42,780 nucleotides of DNA from Thiobacillus sp. Lineage in GTDB: Bacteria; Pseudomonadota; Gammaproteobacteria; Burkholderiales; Thiobacillaceae. The notes under the pieces are model-generated. The model ran no database searches, was not told the origin of the DNA, and worked only from the letters and a program-made list of their open reading frames with translations. The position numbers were made by a program, and so were the translations under genes. The stretch is taken from positions 1 to 42,780 of the forward strand of contig JAIBFA010000061.1 in NCBI GenBank assembly GCA_019459325.1, in the 5' to 3' direction. Positions 1 to 11,664 of this stretch are shown one piece after another; within the stretch, counting starts at the first letter, position 1; each line of letters begins with the position of its first letter.

Positions 1-3
1 ACG

Positions 4-1150
<1,147 letters not shown>

Positions 1151-1170
1151 TTTGAACATACAAGGGCTCT

Positions 1171-1770
1171 ATGAGTCTTGAAGTGCGTCTTAGCGCTCTC
1201 CGCGATCTGGTTCGCTGGATTGACGACAATACAAAAGGCATTGAGATCGCCGGGGATCGAAAACAGCATATTGCCTCTGGCTGTTTCGATGTGGCAATTG
1301 AGCACCAAGCGGCAATTGCTCTCCTTTGCGATTCTCATCTCTATGGATCCATGCACGCGATGATGCGGATTCTTGTCGAGTCTGTTACACGAGGGCTATG
1401 GATACTTCACTGCACAACCGATGTGCAGCTAGACAGTTTCGAGAAGCGCGGCATTAATAAACATTTCAGTGAGTTGACTGCTGAAATAGAGGCGGCAATT
1501 GGGGCTTACCAGCCTACGTTGTCTCAAATGAAGGCAAATGCGTGGAATGCATTGAATGACTTCACTCATACCGGCTAGATACAAATTACCCGCCGACATG
1601 GGGATGGAACACTTGGCTCAAACTACCCAAAAGAAGATGTGATCAAGTGCATTAATGCTACGGGAGCGTACGGATTACTCGCTTCGGCACAGTTATCTTC
1701 AATGGCAAAGCAAGATGCTCTTGTAGCAGCACATTTGCGGAAGATGGATGAGTTTGTAAATACGCCCTAA
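1171..1770 (+). pseudogene. gene of unknown function interrupted by a single in-frame amber codon
   Basis: The frame from the ATG at 1171 runs 135 codons to a TAG at 1576-1578. It then continues open in the same frame for a further 63 codons to TAA at 1768-1770. The sequence after the stop still reads like the natural continuation: FTHTG, stop, IQITRRHGDG, then an alpha-helical C-terminus. The whole would be a 199-residue soluble protein. I think it matches a small uncharacterised bacterial family (DUF6988-like), but this is from memory and uncertain. GC content is visibly lower than in the flanking genes, and the ATG lacks a clear ribosome binding site. With the IS element next door, this suggests acquired DNA that has decayed by one point mutation. 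A functional 135-residue product or read-through is possible but less likely. Confidence 0.7.
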
Positions 1771-1853
1771 CAATTTCACGCGCACCTTAGAAGGCAACTT
1801 GAGTGTTTACTGTGCGGCTTCTTCACGACGCTCCCTCTCTCAACCGTTTATCC

Positions 1854-1885
1854 AAAAAAAAACCGGGGCATATAGCCCCGGTTTT
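1854..1885 (-). terminator. intrinsic terminator of sodB
   Basis: A perfect 11-bp stem (1859-1869 with 1875-1885) closes an ATATA loop. On the minus strand it is followed by a run of nine U residues (1854-1862). It lies 41 bases past the sodB stop codon and could also work for plus-strand transcripts. Confidence 0.9.
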
Positions 1886-1926
1886 CATTTTCTGCATGGA
1901 AGCATAAAGCTCCCTCAAAGCCTAGT

Positions 1927-2511
1927 TTAAGCGAAGTTCGCTTCGGCAAACTTCCAGTTCACCAGCTTGTCGAGGAAGGTCTCGACGAACTTGGGACGCA
2001 GGTTGCGGTAGTCGATGTAGTAGGCGTGCTCCCACACGTCGATGCACAGCAGGGCCTTGTCGCCGGTGGTCAGCGGGGTGCCGGCAGCGCCCATGTTGAC
2101 GATGTCGACCGAGCCGTCGGCCTTTTTCACCAGCCAGGTCCAGCCCGAACCGAAGTTGCCGACGGCGCTGGTCTGGAAGGCTTTCTTGAACTCGTCGAGC
2201 GAGCCCCACTTCTTGTTGATGGCGTCGGCCAGCGCGCCGGACGGAGCGCCGCCGCCGTTGGGGGTCAGGCAGTTCCAGAAGAAGGTGTGGTTCCACACCT
2301 GGGCGGCGTTGTTGTAGACGCCGCCGGCGGGCGCGGACTTGACGATGTCCTCGAGCGACTTGTTCTCGAAGTCGGTGCCCTTGATCAGGTTGTTAAGGTT
2401 GGTCACGTAGGCCTGGTGGTGCTTGGCGTAGTGGTACTCGAAGGTTTCCTTGGACATGTGCGGCGCAAGCGCGTCCATGGCGAAGGGCAGTGCGGGCAAA
2501 GTGTGTTCCAT
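1927..2511 (-). CDS. sodB: superoxide dismutase [Fe]
   Basis: The enzyme converts superoxide to oxygen and hydrogen peroxide in the cytoplasm. The 194-residue protein has the four metal ligands His27 (EYHYAKHH), His75 (VWNHTFFWN), Asp158 and His162 (DVWEHAYY). Gln71, just before VWNH, is typical of the iron form, and the length and whole-protein pattern also match iron SodB. The ATG at 2511 is preceded by AGGAG at good spacing. The frame remains open upstream to 2604, but that part has no family similarity. The gene is monocistronic, with its own terminator downstream and a tRNA gene upstream on the same strand. Confidence 0.97.
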   Translation of the reverse strand: MEHTLPALPFAMDALAPHMSKETFEYHYAKHHQAYVTNLNNLIKGTDFENKSLEDIVKSAPAGGVYNNAAQVWNHTFFWNCLTPNGGGAPSGALADAINKKWGSLDEFKKAFQTSAVGNFGSGWTWLVKKADGSVDIVNMGAAGTPLTTGDKALLCIDVWEHAYYIDYRNLRPKFVETFLDKLVNWKFAEANFA

Positions 2512-2647
2512 AGCTCTCTCCTGATATTGAACAGACGTTAAATGATAGTAGCTCGGCCAGGAATTGCAGATGCCGCAATGGCAACAGGGTTTCGGCCGCC
2601 GCAAAGAAAAAGGGCCGGTATGAGCCGACCCTGATTCTTTAATTTAT

Positions 2648-2724
2648 TGGTCGGAACGGCAGGATTTGAACCTGCGACCCCTTGTCCCCCAGACAAGTGC
2701 GCTACCAGACTGCGCTACGCCCCG
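2648..2724 (-). tRNA. tRNA-Pro (anticodon GGG)
   Basis: The 77-base gene folds as a cloverleaf. The acceptor stem CGGGGCG pairs with CGTTCCG, including two G-U pairs. The anticodon loop CTGGGGG, closed by CTTGT/ACAAG, gives anticodon GGG. The T-arm contains GGTTCAAATCC, and CCA is encoded at 2648-2650. It sits between the MerR gene and sodB. Confidence 0.95.
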
Positions 2725-2771
2725 ACGAAGCCCGAGATTCTAACAGAGGAGCGGCGCCCCGCGGAAGCCTG

Positions 2772-3137
2772 TCAGCCCAATATTTTCAGGATCGCGGTAA
2801 TTTCGGTGCGCAACTTGGCGACATCCAGTGCGCCTGCAACAGGCGCGGGCGCTGTCTCGGTCGGTGCTTCGGCATCGTGCTCCAGACGCTGACGCGCGCC
2901 GCTGATGGTGAATCCCTCTTCGTACAGCAGTTCGCGGATGCGACGGATCAGCAGGACTTCGTGATGCTGGTAGTAGCGACGGTTGCCGCGCCGCTTGACC
3001 GGACGCAGCTGGGTGAATTCCTGCTCCCAGTAACGCAGCACGTGCGCCTTGACCGCGCAGAGTTCCGACACTTCACCGATGGTGAAATAACGTTTTGCCG
3101 GAATCGGCGGAAGTTCACTCTTCGCTGGGCGTTCCAA
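2772..3137 (-). CDS. MerR-family transcriptional regulator linked to ihfA
   Basis: This is a small DNA-binding protein of 121 residues. The N-terminal MerR helix-turn-helix and wing cover about residues 16-85, from [11 protein letters not shown] through LRYWEQEF and GNRRYYQ. A proline/alanine linker and a short helix follow. It has none of the C-terminal metal-binding cysteines of MerR or CueR, so the effector, if any, is unknown. Genes of this type follow ihfA in many betaproteobacteria. The start used is a TTG overlapping the last 23 bases of ihfA, chosen because no in-frame ATG precedes the conserved region. The pair is probably translationally coupled. Confidence 0.88.
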   Translation of the reverse strand: MERPAKSELPPIPAKRYFTIGEVSELCAVKAHVLRYWEQEFTQLRPVKRRGNRRYYQHHEVLLIRRIRELLYEEGFTISGARQRLEHDAEAPTETAPAPVAGALDVAKLRTEITAILKILG

Positions 3138-3426
3138 CTTGGGCGCCTTCGACCTGGGACTTGAGTTTCTGGCTGGCGTGGAAGGTCACCACGCGACGCG
3201 CGGAAATCGGCATTTCTTCGCCGGTTTTGGGATTGCGGCCAGGACGCTGCGGTTTCTCGCGGCACTGGAAATTGCCGAATCCGGACAGTTTGACGATGTC
3301 GCCCTTTTCGAGCGACAAACGGATTTCGTCGAAGAAGGACTCGACGACGTCCTTGGCTTCGCGCTTGTTCAAACCCACTTTTTCGAACAGCAGTTCGGCC
3401 AGATCAGCTTTGGTGAGGGTGGTCAT
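3115..3426 (-). CDS. ihfA: integration host factor subunit alpha
   Basis: IHF-alpha pairs with IHF-beta to bend DNA at specific sites during recombination, replication and sigma-54 transcription. The 103-residue product has the family start [11 protein letters not shown]. The beta-arm sequence [14 protein letters not shown] contains the conserved proline in RNPKTGE that intercalates in DNA. It follows pheT by 37 bases, as in E. coli and most proteobacteria, and overlaps the MerR gene at its end. It is probably co-transcribed with pheST. Confidence 0.97.
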   Translation of the reverse strand: MTTLTKADLAELLFEKVGLNKREAKDVVESFFDEIRLSLEKGDIVKLSGFGNFQCREKPQRPGRNPKTGEEMPISARRVVTFHASQKLKSQVEGAQVGTPSEE

Positions 3427-3463
3427 GGTCGTTTATGGCAGGAATGGCTTAGAAGAAATAAGG

Positions 3464-5809
3464 TCATGCACGCAAGCTGGCATTGCACTGACGAAGCGCG
3501 GCATCGACCAGTTTTTGCACTGCATCCTCCACTTCCTGATCCGTCAATGTGCGTTCAGTATCTTGCATAACTACCCGAATAGCAAGGCTTTTTTGGTTTT
3601 CTGCCATGCCTTTTCCGCGGTAATCGTCAAATACGTCGATCGAGCGCACCCAGTCGGCTGCGGGTTCGCGCAGCACGGCCAGCAGTTCGCCGACCGGGGT
3701 GTGGGCGTCCAGCACAAACGCCAGATCGCGCCTCACCAGTGGGAAGCGCGACAGCGTCGCGTGGCGCGGCAGGCTGCGCTGCGCCAGCACCTGGCTGTCG
3801 AGCTCGAACAGCACCGGCACGGCCGGCAGGTCGAATGTCTGGACCAGACGGGGATGCAGGGCACCGATCCAGCCGATGACCCGGCCATCGGCCCACACCT
3901 CGGCACACTGGCCCGGATGCAGCGCAGGATGCGCGCCACGCCGGGTATCGAGCGCATGGCCGAACAGCCGTTCCAGGTCGCCCTTCAGGTCGAAGAAATC
4001 GACGCGGCGCGCGGCAGCGCCCCATTGCTCGGGCAGCACGTCGCCATAGGCCAGCCCGCCCAGCTTCATGGGCTGCTCGGTCTGCGACCGGTACACCCGC
4101 CCCAGCTCGAAAATGCGCACCCGCGCCTGCTGGCGGTTGAGGTTGTGGCGCAGGGTTTCGAGCAGGCCGGCCCACAGCGTGGTGCGCATCGCCGACAACT
4201 GGCTGGCCAGCGGATTGGCCAACGGAAGCGGACGCGCCGTGGGGTCGAGCGCAGTCTCCCACGCCGGATCGACAAAGCTGTAGGTGATGACTTCCTGGTA
4301 ATCCAGGTCGACCAGCATGTGGCGCAGACTATCGTCGGCCAGCAGCGTTTCGTCCTGCGGCAACATGCGCGAGGGTGCCGCCGGCGGCTGCGCCGGAATA
4401 TTGTCGTAGCCGAACAGGCGCACCGCTTCTTCGATCAGGTCTTCCTCGATCGCCAGATCGAAGCGGAAGCTTGGCGGCGTGACGATCAGGCGATCGTCCT
4501 GGCGCTCGACCTGCGCGCCGAGTGCGGCGAGGCCCCGCACCACTTCATCTGCGCCGAGTTCGACGCCGGCCACGCGCGTGAGGCGTGCCAGGCGCAGGGT
4601 GATCGGCTCACGCCTGGGCAATGCGGCCGCCGCCTCGGTGATCGGACCGGCCTGGCCGCCACAGATGTCGAGCAGCAGTTGGGTGGCGCGCTCCATCGCC
4701 TGGCGGGTGGCGCCGAAATCGACGCCCCGCTCGAAGCGGTGCGACGAATCGGTGGACAAACCAAGCCGCCGGGCGCGCCCGGCGATGGCCGCCGGCGCGA
4801 AGAAAGCGGCTTCCAGCATGACGTCGACGGTGACGCGTTCCACGCTGGTCGGCAAGCCGCCCATGATCCCGGCCAGTGCCACCGGCCCATTGGCATCGGC
4901 AATCACCAGCATGTCGGGCGCGAGTTCGGCGGTCTGACCGTTCAGCAGTTCGAGTGTTTCACCGGGACGGGCCAGCCGCACCTCGATACCGCCGTTGAGG
5001 CGCGACAGGGCGAAGGCATGCATCGGCTGGCCGAGTTCGAGCAGCACGTAGTTGGTGATGTCGACCGGCGCGAGCAGCGGGCGGATGCCGCTGCGCTCCA
5101 GCCGTTCGGCCATCCAGCGCGGGGTGGTGGCCTGCGCGTTGATGCCGCGCACCACGCGGCCCAGATAAAGCGGGCAGGCGTCCGCAGCCGCCACCTGTAC
5201 CGGCACCGCGTCCTGGATGCGTTCAGCGACGCCGCCAATCTGCGGCAGCCGCACTTCGGCTCCGGTGATGGCGCCGATTTCACGCGCCAGCCCCTGCATC
5301 GACAGGCAATCCGCGCGATTGGGCGTGAGCTTGAGCGTAATGAGGGTGTCGTCCAGGTTGAGCCAGCTGCGGAAATCCTCGCCCACCGGCGCGTCGGCAT
5401 CCAGCACCATCAGGCCGTCGGCCGCGCCTTCCAGACCCAGTTCCTTGGTCGAGCACAGCATGCCGAAGGATTCGACGCCACGCACCTTGGCCACCTTGAT
5501 TTCGATCCCGGGCAGCCTGGCACCGGGACGCGCGCACGGCACCTTGAGCCCGGCCGCCGCATTGGGGGCGCCGCACACGATGGTGACCGGCGAAGCTTCG
5601 CCAACGTCGACCTGGCACACGCGCAGGCGGTCGGCGTCGGGATGCTTCTCCGCCGACAGGATCTCGGCCACCACCACGTTATTGAACGGCGGCGCGGCGG
5701 GGGTCAGGGCTTCCACCTCGAGCCCGGCCATCGTCACGGTGTGAGCCAGCTGGGCGGTATCGAGCGCGGGATTGACCAGGCTACGCAACCAGGATTCCGG
5801 AAATTGCAT
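3464..5809 (-). CDS. pheT: phenylalanine--tRNA ligase beta subunit
   Basis: PheT pairs with PheS in an alpha2-beta2 enzyme that charges tRNA-Phe. It supplies tRNA binding and editing of mischarged tyrosine. The 781-residue protein has the expected order: an N-terminal EMAP/OB-type tRNA-binding domain at about 40-150 (VVVAEI, CGAPN), then B3/B4 editing, B5 (YDNIPAQPP near its end) and a catalytic-like core. The C-terminal ferredoxin-fold anticodon-binding domain contains FPLVRRDLAFV. Length is normal and the frame is intact. The spacer to pheS is 101 bases and contains a duplicated fragment of the pheS tail. Confidence 0.97.
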   Translation of the reverse strand: MQFPESWLRSLVNPALDTAQLAHTVTMAGLEVEALTPAAPPFNNVVVAEILSAEKHPDADRLRVCQVDVGEASPVTIVCGAPNAAAGLKVPCARPGARLPGIEIKVAKVRGVESFGMLCSTKELGLEGAADGLMVLDADAPVGEDFRSWLNLDDTLITLKLTPNRADCLSMQGLAREIGAITGAEVRLPQIGGVAERIQDAVPVQVAAADACPLYLGRVVRGINAQATTPRWMAERLERSGIRPLLAPVDITNYVLLELGQPMHAFALSRLNGGIEVRLARPGETLELLNGQTAELAPDMLVIADANGPVALAGIMGGLPTSVERVTVDVMLEAAFFAPAAIAGRARRLGLSTDSSHRFERGVDFGATRQAMERATQLLLDICGGQAGPITEAAAALPRREPITLRLARLTRVAGVELGADEVVRGLAALGAQVERQDDRLIVTPPSFRFDLAIEEDLIEEAVRLFGYDNIPAQPPAAPSRMLPQDETLLADDSLRHMLVDLDYQEVITYSFVDPAWETALDPTARPLPLANPLASQLSAMRTTLWAGLLETLRHNLNRQQARVRIFELGRVYRSQTEQPMKLGGLAYGDVLPEQWGAAARRVDFFDLKGDLERLFGHALDTRRGAHPALHPGQCAEVWADGRVIGWIGALHPRLVQTFDLPAVPVLFELDSQVLAQRSLPRHATLSRFPLVRRDLAFVLDAHTPVGELLAVLREPAADWVRSIDVFDDYRGKGMAENQKSLAIRVVMQDTERTLTDQEVEDAVQKLVDAALRQCNASLRA

Positions 5810-5825
5810 GATGTATTCGCTCTAA

Positions 5826-5860
5826 TTAATTGAATTGCTTGAGAAAGCGAAGGTAATTTT
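5826..5860 (-). pseudogene. remnant copy of the 3' end of pheS
   Basis: This 35-base stretch matches the true end of pheS (5911-5945) at 29 of 35 positions, exactly 85 bases away. On the minus strand both copies encode the same last eight residues LRFLKQFN before a stop (TAA here, TGA in pheS). Most differences are silent third-position changes, so it looks like the tail of a diverged pheS allele and not a fresh slippage duplication. No initiation signal accompanies it. Confidence 0.6.
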
Positions 5861-5910
5861 GGCTACGATTAACCTGAAGGCAAGGCTTCGCCGAAATGAT
5901 CCCCGCGTCA

Positions 5911-6945
<1,035 letters not shown>

Positions 6946-6957
6946 TCATTCACAAAC

Positions 6958-6983
6958 AAAAAAAGGCCTTGCGGCCTTTTTTT
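6958..6983 (-). terminator. hairpin with U-tract between rplT and pheS
   Basis: An 11-bp perfect stem (6958-6968 with 6973-6983) with a four-base loop carries A and T runs on both sides, so it can terminate in either direction. On the minus strand it lies between the rplT stop and pheS. It would partly separate ribosomal-protein from pheST expression. Only about 15 bases separate it from the rplT stop, too few for a Phe-rich leader peptide as in E. coli pheM. Confidence 0.8.
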
Positions 6984-6999
6984 GTGACAGTTTGACGGC

Positions 7000-7359
7000 T
7001 TACGCCGCCAGCTTGGCCTTGACCTGATCGACGATCTTGGCAAAAGCATCCTTGTCGAAAATCGCGATGTCGGACAGCACCTTGCGGTCGATCCCGATCT
7101 CGGCGCGGCTCAGACCGTTCATGAACACGCTGTAGGTCAGGCCGTGTTGGCGCGAGGCGGCGTTGATACGGGCAATCCACAGTGCGCGGAACTGGCGCTT
7201 GCGCTGACGGCGGTCGCGGTACTGGTACTGACCGGCCTTCATCACCGCTTCATTAGCGACGCGGAATACGTTCTTGCGACGACCGCGATAGCCTTTGGCG
7301 GCATCGAGGACTCGTTTGTGACTGGCTCGGGCGGTTACGCCCCGTTTGACGCGTGGCAT
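7000..7359 (-). CDS. rplT: 50S ribosomal protein L20
   Basis: L20 binds 23S rRNA early in large-subunit assembly. The 119-residue basic protein starts [18 protein letters not shown] and has the conserved core YRGRRKN and [10 protein letters not shown]. Length and sequence are typical. In E. coli L20 represses its own operon by binding mRNA near rpmI, and the 135-base infC-rpmI spacer here could hold a similar site, although I cannot show it. The gene lies 11 bases after rpmI. Confidence 0.98.
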   Translation of the reverse strand: MPRVKRGVTARASHKRVLDAAKGYRGRRKNVFRVANEAVMKAGQYQYRDRRQRKRQFRALWIARINAASRQHGLTYSVFMNGLSRAEIGIDRKVLSDIAIFDKDAFAKIVDQVKAKLAA

Positions 7360-7370
7360 CTAATCTCTCC

Positions 7371-7568
7371 TTATGCGTAGGGCAACATACGTGCAACCGA
7401 TTTGTGGTTGCTGGCATTGACGGTTTCCATGCCGCGCAACTGGCGCTTACGCTTGGTGCTCTTCTTGGTGAGAATGTGACGCATGAATGCGTGCGAGCGC
7501 TTGAATCCGCCGCCGCCCAGCGCACGGAACCGCTTGGCGGCGCCGCTCTTGCTTTTCATCTTAGGCAT
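7371..7568 (-). CDS. rpmI: 50S ribosomal protein L35
   Basis: L35 is a small, very basic ribosomal protein. The 65-residue product begins [14 protein letters not shown] and contains the conserved [15 protein letters not shown] segment. It lies between infC and rplT in the canonical order. The upstream spacer of 135 bases (7569-7703) has no open frame and is the likely region for L20-mediated translational control. Confidence 0.97.
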   Translation of the reverse strand: MPKMKSKSGAAKRFRALGGGGFKRSHAFMRHILTKKSTKRKRQLRGMETVNASNHKSVARMLPYA

Positions 7569-7703
7569 GATGCTTCCTTTTATCTCATGCGGCCAGGTGA
7601 TCCCACGACGTGGAATGCTTCACCAACCCGACTGCACGTATTGTGTGGCGTTTTTGGCGCCCGGCTTGATCCGCCAGGAACCGAGACACGCCAGTCTCGA
7701 AAC

Positions 7704-8225
<522 letters not shown>

Positions 8226-8228
<3 letters not shown>

Positions 8229-8240
8229 GAGTCGTTCTCC
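8226..8240 (-). promoter_or_regulatory. infC ribosome binding site and AUC start codon
   Basis: GGAG at 8237-8240 is spaced eight bases from an ATC codon at 8226-8228. This decides the start of infC and makes IF-3 autoregulation through start-codon discrimination likely, as known for the AUU start in E. coli. Confidence 0.8.
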
Positions 8241-8345
8241 AAATAAAAACCTGACGCTTTGCGCCAAGGCAAAAAGGTCAAACAAATAAAGAAGGCGCGG
8301 TGCCCAATCCCTCGCGGGAGGCCCCAACGCCTTGTTTGACCGCTA

Positions 8346-10259
8346 TTACTGACGCGCCAGCGTTTCCGCTTTCAGGCGCGCAATCAAGTCATCCAAACCG
8401 AGCTGCCCCAGATCCTGGTTGCCGCGGGCACGGACGGAGACCACACCGGACTCCATTTCCTTGTCGCCGACGACCACCTGATAAGGCAGCTTCTGCAAGC
8501 TATGTTCCCGGATTTTATAGTTAATTTTGTTATTACTCAAGTCCGACACGGCCCGGATGCCTGCCTCGCGCAGCGCCTGGGTCACTTTTTGCGCATAGCC
8601 GGCCTGGTTTTCGCTGATGTTCATCACCATCACCTGCACCGGCGCCAGCCACAGCGGGAAGTTGCCGGCGTGATGTTCGATCAGGATGCCGATGAAGCGC
8701 TCCATCGAGCCGAGGATCGCGCGGTGCAGCATGACCGGGGGCTTGCGGCTGTTGTCCTCGTCGACAAATTCGGCGCCGAGGCGCACCGGCAGGTTGAAAT
8801 CGAGCTGGATGGTGCCGCACTGCCACAGGCGGCCGAGCGTGTCCTTCAGCGTGAACTCGATCTTGGGGCCATAGAACGCGCCCTCGCCCGGCTGCAGGTC
8901 GTAGGCCAGGCCGTTTTTGTCCAACGCCGCCGCCAGTGCGGCTTCAGCCGTGTCCCAGGACTCGTCCGAGCCGACCCGCTTGTCCGGCCGGGTCGACAGC
9001 TTGACCAGCACGTCGTTGAAGCCGAAGTCGGCATAGACCTTCTGCAGCATGACGATGAAGTCGGCCACTTCCTGCTCGATCTGGTCCTCGGTGCAGAAGA
9101 TGTGGGCGTCGTCCTGGGTGAAGCCGCGTACCCGCATGATGCCGTGCAGCGCGCCCGAGGGCTCGTTGCGGTGGCACGAGCCGAACTCGGCCAGCCTGAG
9201 CGGCAGGTCGCGGTAGGAATGCAGGCCGCTGTTGAAGATCTGCACGTGGCCGGGGCAGTTCATCGGCTTGACCGCGTAGTCGCGGTTTTCCGACGCGGTG
9301 GTGAACATGTTGTCGCGGTAGTTTTCCCAGTGGCCGGACTTCTCCCACATGCTGCGGTCCATCACCGCCGGGGTGCGCACTTCCTGGTAGCCGTTTTCGA
9401 CGAACTTCTGCCGCATGTACTGCTCGATCTGCTGCCACACGATCCAGCCCTTGGGGTGCCAGAACACCATGCCCGGCGCCTCGTCCTGCATGTGCAGCAG
9501 GTCGAGCTGCTTCGCCAGCTTGCGGTGGTCGCGCTTCTCGGCTTCTTCCAGCCGGTGCAGGTAGGCGTCGAGGTCTTCCTTCTTCGCCCACGCCGTGCCG
9601 TAGATGCGCTGCAGCATCGGGTTTTTCGAGTCGCCGCGCCAGTAGGCGCCGGCCAGCTTCATCAGCTTGAACGCGCGCGGCAGCTTGCCGGTCGACGGCA
9701 GGTGCGGACCGCGGCAGACGTCGAACCAGTCGCCCTGACGATAAATGCTGAGTTCCTCGCCGGCCGGAATCACCTCGTCGATGATCTGCACCTTGTAGGT
9801 CTCGCCCAGCGCGGCGAACGCACGCTTGGCGTCCTCGCGCTCCCATACCTCGCGCTGGATCGGCAGGTCGCGCTTGACGATCTCGTCCATGCGCTTTTCG
9901 ATCGCGGCCAGGTCGTCGGGCGTGAAGGGAGTCTCGCGGGCGAAGTCGTAATAGAAGCCGTCCTCGATCGACGGGCCGATCGTCACCTGGGTGCCGGGGT
10001 AGAGCTCCTGCACCGCCTGCGCCATCACGTGCGCGGCATCGTGACGGATCAGGTCGAGCGCTTCAGCATCCTTGGTGGTGACGATGGCGAGCGCCGCGTC
10101 GGCGTCGATCAGGTGGCTGGTGTCGACCAACTTGCCATTGACCTTGCCGGCAAGCGCCGCCTTGGCGAGACCCGCACCAATGCTGGAAGCGACCTGTGCG
10201 ACCGTGACCGGCGCCTCGAACTGCCGGACCGAACCATCGGGAAGCGTGACGTTGACCAT
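8346..10259 (-). CDS. thrS: threonine--tRNA ligase
   Basis: ThrRS charges tRNA-Thr and removes mischarged serine. The 637-residue protein has a TGS domain (1-61) and a second additional editing domain with the HxxxH motif in HDAAHVMAQ (about residue 73) and a later CRGPH. The class II core carries the zinc ligands in MNCPGH, in the histidine of the [13 protein letters not shown] region and in the EHHAG histidine. The HGTP anticodon-binding domain is last ([11 protein letters not shown] onward). Length is standard. It begins the thrS-infC-rpmI-rplT cluster. A strong terminator-like hairpin ends about 18 bases before its ATG, so initiation or read-through there may be regulated. Confidence 0.98.
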   Translation of the reverse strand: MVNVTLPDGSVRQFEAPVTVAQVASSIGAGLAKAALAGKVNGKLVDTSHLIDADAALAIVTTKDAEALDLIRHDAAHVMAQAVQELYPGTQVTIGPSIEDGFYYDFARETPFTPDDLAAIEKRMDEIVKRDLPIQREVWEREDAKRAFAALGETYKVQIIDEVIPAGEELSIYRQGDWFDVCRGPHLPSTGKLPRAFKLMKLAGAYWRGDSKNPMLQRIYGTAWAKKEDLDAYLHRLEEAEKRDHRKLAKQLDLLHMQDEAPGMVFWHPKGWIVWQQIEQYMRQKFVENGYQEVRTPAVMDRSMWEKSGHWENYRDNMFTTASENRDYAVKPMNCPGHVQIFNSGLHSYRDLPLRLAEFGSCHRNEPSGALHGIMRVRGFTQDDAHIFCTEDQIEQEVADFIVMLQKVYADFGFNDVLVKLSTRPDKRVGSDESWDTAEAALAAALDKNGLAYDLQPGEGAFYGPKIEFTLKDTLGRLWQCGTIQLDFNLPVRLGAEFVDEDNSRKPPVMLHRAILGSMERFIGILIEHHAGNFPLWLAPVQVMVMNISENQAGYAQKVTQALREAGIRAVSDLSNNKINYKIREHSLQKLPYQVVVGDKEMESGVVSVRARGNQDLGQLGLDDLIARLKAETLARQ

Positions 10260-10277
10260 GAACCCAACTCCAGAATG

Positions 10278-10304
10278 AAAAAAAGCGCGGACCGGCCGCG
10301 CTTT
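10278..10304 (-). terminator. strong intrinsic terminator just upstream of thrS
   Basis: A 9-bp stem (10282-10290 with 10296-10304) with a five-base loop is followed on the minus strand by a U-run reaching 10278. It separates tRNA-Val from thrS. The U-run ends about 18 bases before the thrS ATG, so it either ends the tRNA transcript or acts as an attenuator in a thrS leader. Confidence 0.8.
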
Positions 10305-10454
10305 CGGATACTACTTGAAGATGCAGAAAAGACTCAGAACTGCGATGCGCCGGGGATTAACCAGTGACATCCTTGCAAGTTCGCGGTGACATTTCGCAAC
10401 CTCCGTGGGCAGTTCAGCCCCTCTTGAAACTGGCCATCCCGGCCCTGTAAATAT

Positions 10455-10531
10455 TGGTAGGCGCGATTGGACTCGAACCAACGACCCCCACCATGTCAAG
10501 GTGGTGCTCTAACCAGCTGAGCTACGCGCCT
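10455..10531 (-). tRNA. tRNA-Val (anticodon GAC)
   Basis: The 77-base cloverleaf has acceptor stem AGGCGCG/CGCGCCT. The anticodon loop TTGACAT is closed by CCACC/GGTGG, giving anticodon GAC. The T-arm contains GGTTCGAGTCC, and CCA is encoded. It stands alone between thpR and thrS. Confidence 0.96.
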
Positions 10532-10589
10532 AATGCGGGGCGCATCATAACCGAAACGCGACGCCGCTGTCGAGTCGGCGCGGGAATTT

Positions 10590-11189
10590 TTAGCCTTGAT
10601 TCAAATTGAGCGGCCAGCGCCGGATCACGTCGTAATGCGCGCCGTCGGTCTCGGTACGCGAGACCACCAGCACGAACTCGCTGATCTGCCAGACCACCGG
10701 CGTACATTCCGGCACTTCGCCGCCAGCGGAATTACGTAACAAGGTGACGTGCGGAACGTGCGGGCGCGCGTCGACGGGGAACCCGGCATCTTGCAGGGCG
10801 GCGTTCAGCGCACCGACCAGTTCGATGTGCTGCGGCGGTGTTTCGCTCGCCCCCAGCCAGCCGATGCGGTTGTGCCGCCAGTAGCCGGCTTGATCGAGAA
10901 GCAGTTCGAATGTGTCGGCCTGAACAGTGTCAGCGCAGGCGGCCAGAACATCCAGTTGGTCGGTCGGCGTGCTGCCGAGAAAGGCCAGGGTGATGTGCAG
11001 GGTATCGGCGCGCATGCGGCGGCCTCCCCAGTGTTGGTGCAGCCATTTTCCGGTGCGATTGAGCGCGTCGCGGGTGGCGTCGTCCGGCCACAGGGCGAAG
11101 AACAGACGCAGCATATCCGGCTTGTCCGGACTGTGTTCACTCAGGCCCGGCTGGGCTTGGCTGGATTCGGTCTGGCCGTGTTCAGCCAC
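10590..11189 (-). CDS. thpR: RNA 2',3'-cyclic phosphodiesterase (2H family)
   Basis: This cytoplasmic 2H phosphoesterase opens 2',3'-cyclic phosphate ends on RNA. The 199-residue protein carries both HxTx motifs: His65/Thr67 in LHITLAFLG and His147/Thr149 in PHVTLLR. The core begins at [11 protein letters not shown] (Met26). The 25 residues before it are polar, unconserved and possibly absent if translation starts at Met26. The frame overlaps the end of ispF by 8 bases, suggesting coupling to the isp genes. Confidence 0.88.
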   Translation of the reverse strand: MAEHGQTESSQAQPGLSEHSPDKPDMLRLFFALWPDDATRDALNRTGKWLHQHWGGRRMRADTLHITLAFLGSTPTDQLDVLAACADTVQADTFELLLDQAGYWRHNRIGWLGASETPPQHIELVGALNAALQDAGFPVDARPHVPHVTLLRNSAGGEVPECTPVVWQISEFVLVVSRTETDGAHYDVIRRWPLNLNQG

Positions 11190-11664
11190 GCACGATCAGG
11201 CACACTGCCTCAGCGGCGATGCCTTCGCCGCGCCCGGTGAAGCCGAGCTTTTCGGTGGTGGTGGCCTTGACGTTGACGCGGTCGAGGGCGACGCCGAGGT
11301 CGTCAGCGATGTGCGCCGTCATGCGTGGGATGTGCGGCGCCATTTTCGGCGCCTGGGCAATGATCGTGGCGTCGACGTTGCTGACCTGCCAGGCGCGCGC
11401 CTTTAACTGTTCGGCGACGCGGCGCAGCAGGATGCGGCTGTCGATGCCGGCGAACGCGGTATCGGTATCTGGGAAATGGCGGCCGATGTCGCCGAGCCCG
11501 GCCGCGCCCAGCAGCGCGTCGCAGATCGCGTGCAGCAGCACGTCGGCGTCGGAATGGCCGGCCAGGCCCAGATCATGGGGAATGTCGACGCCGCCGATGA
11601 TGAGCTTGCGGTTCTCGGCGAAGGCGTGCACGTCGAAGCCGTGACCGACGCGAAGGTCATTCAT
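11182..11664 (-). CDS. ispF: 2-C-methyl-D-erythritol 2,4-cyclodiphosphate synthase
   Basis: IspF makes the cyclodiphosphate intermediate of the MEP isoprenoid pathway. The 160-residue trimeric enzyme has the zinc ligands Asp11, His13 (GHGFDVHAF) and His45 (DADVLLHA). The HSDAD segment and the nucleotide-binding [17 protein letters not shown] near the C-terminus are also present. It overlaps ispD by 8 bases, the usual ispDF arrangement. Confidence 0.97.
   Translation of the reverse strand: MNDLRVGHGFDVHAFAENRKLIIGGVDIPHDLGLAGHSDADVLLHAICDALLGAAGLGDIGRHFPDTDTAFAGIDSRILLRRVAEQLKARAWQVSNVDATIIAQAPKMAPHIPRMTAHIADDLGVALDRVNVKATTTEKLGFTGRGEGIAAEAVCLIVRG

Noticed and set aside
1576-1578. Recoding of TAG as pyrrolysine or read-through.
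   Set aside because: No pyl genes or characteristic recoding structure are visible. A nonsense mutation in an acquired gene is simpler.
3095-5833. A 912-codon open frame on the plus strand, antisense to pheT.
   Set aside because: It is the complement of a fully recognisable pheT gene, is low-complexity His/Gln/Arg-rich, and arises from high third-position GC. Similar long antisense frames at 8502-10367, 12664-14646, 27201-29231 and 29802-31598 were dropped for the same reason.
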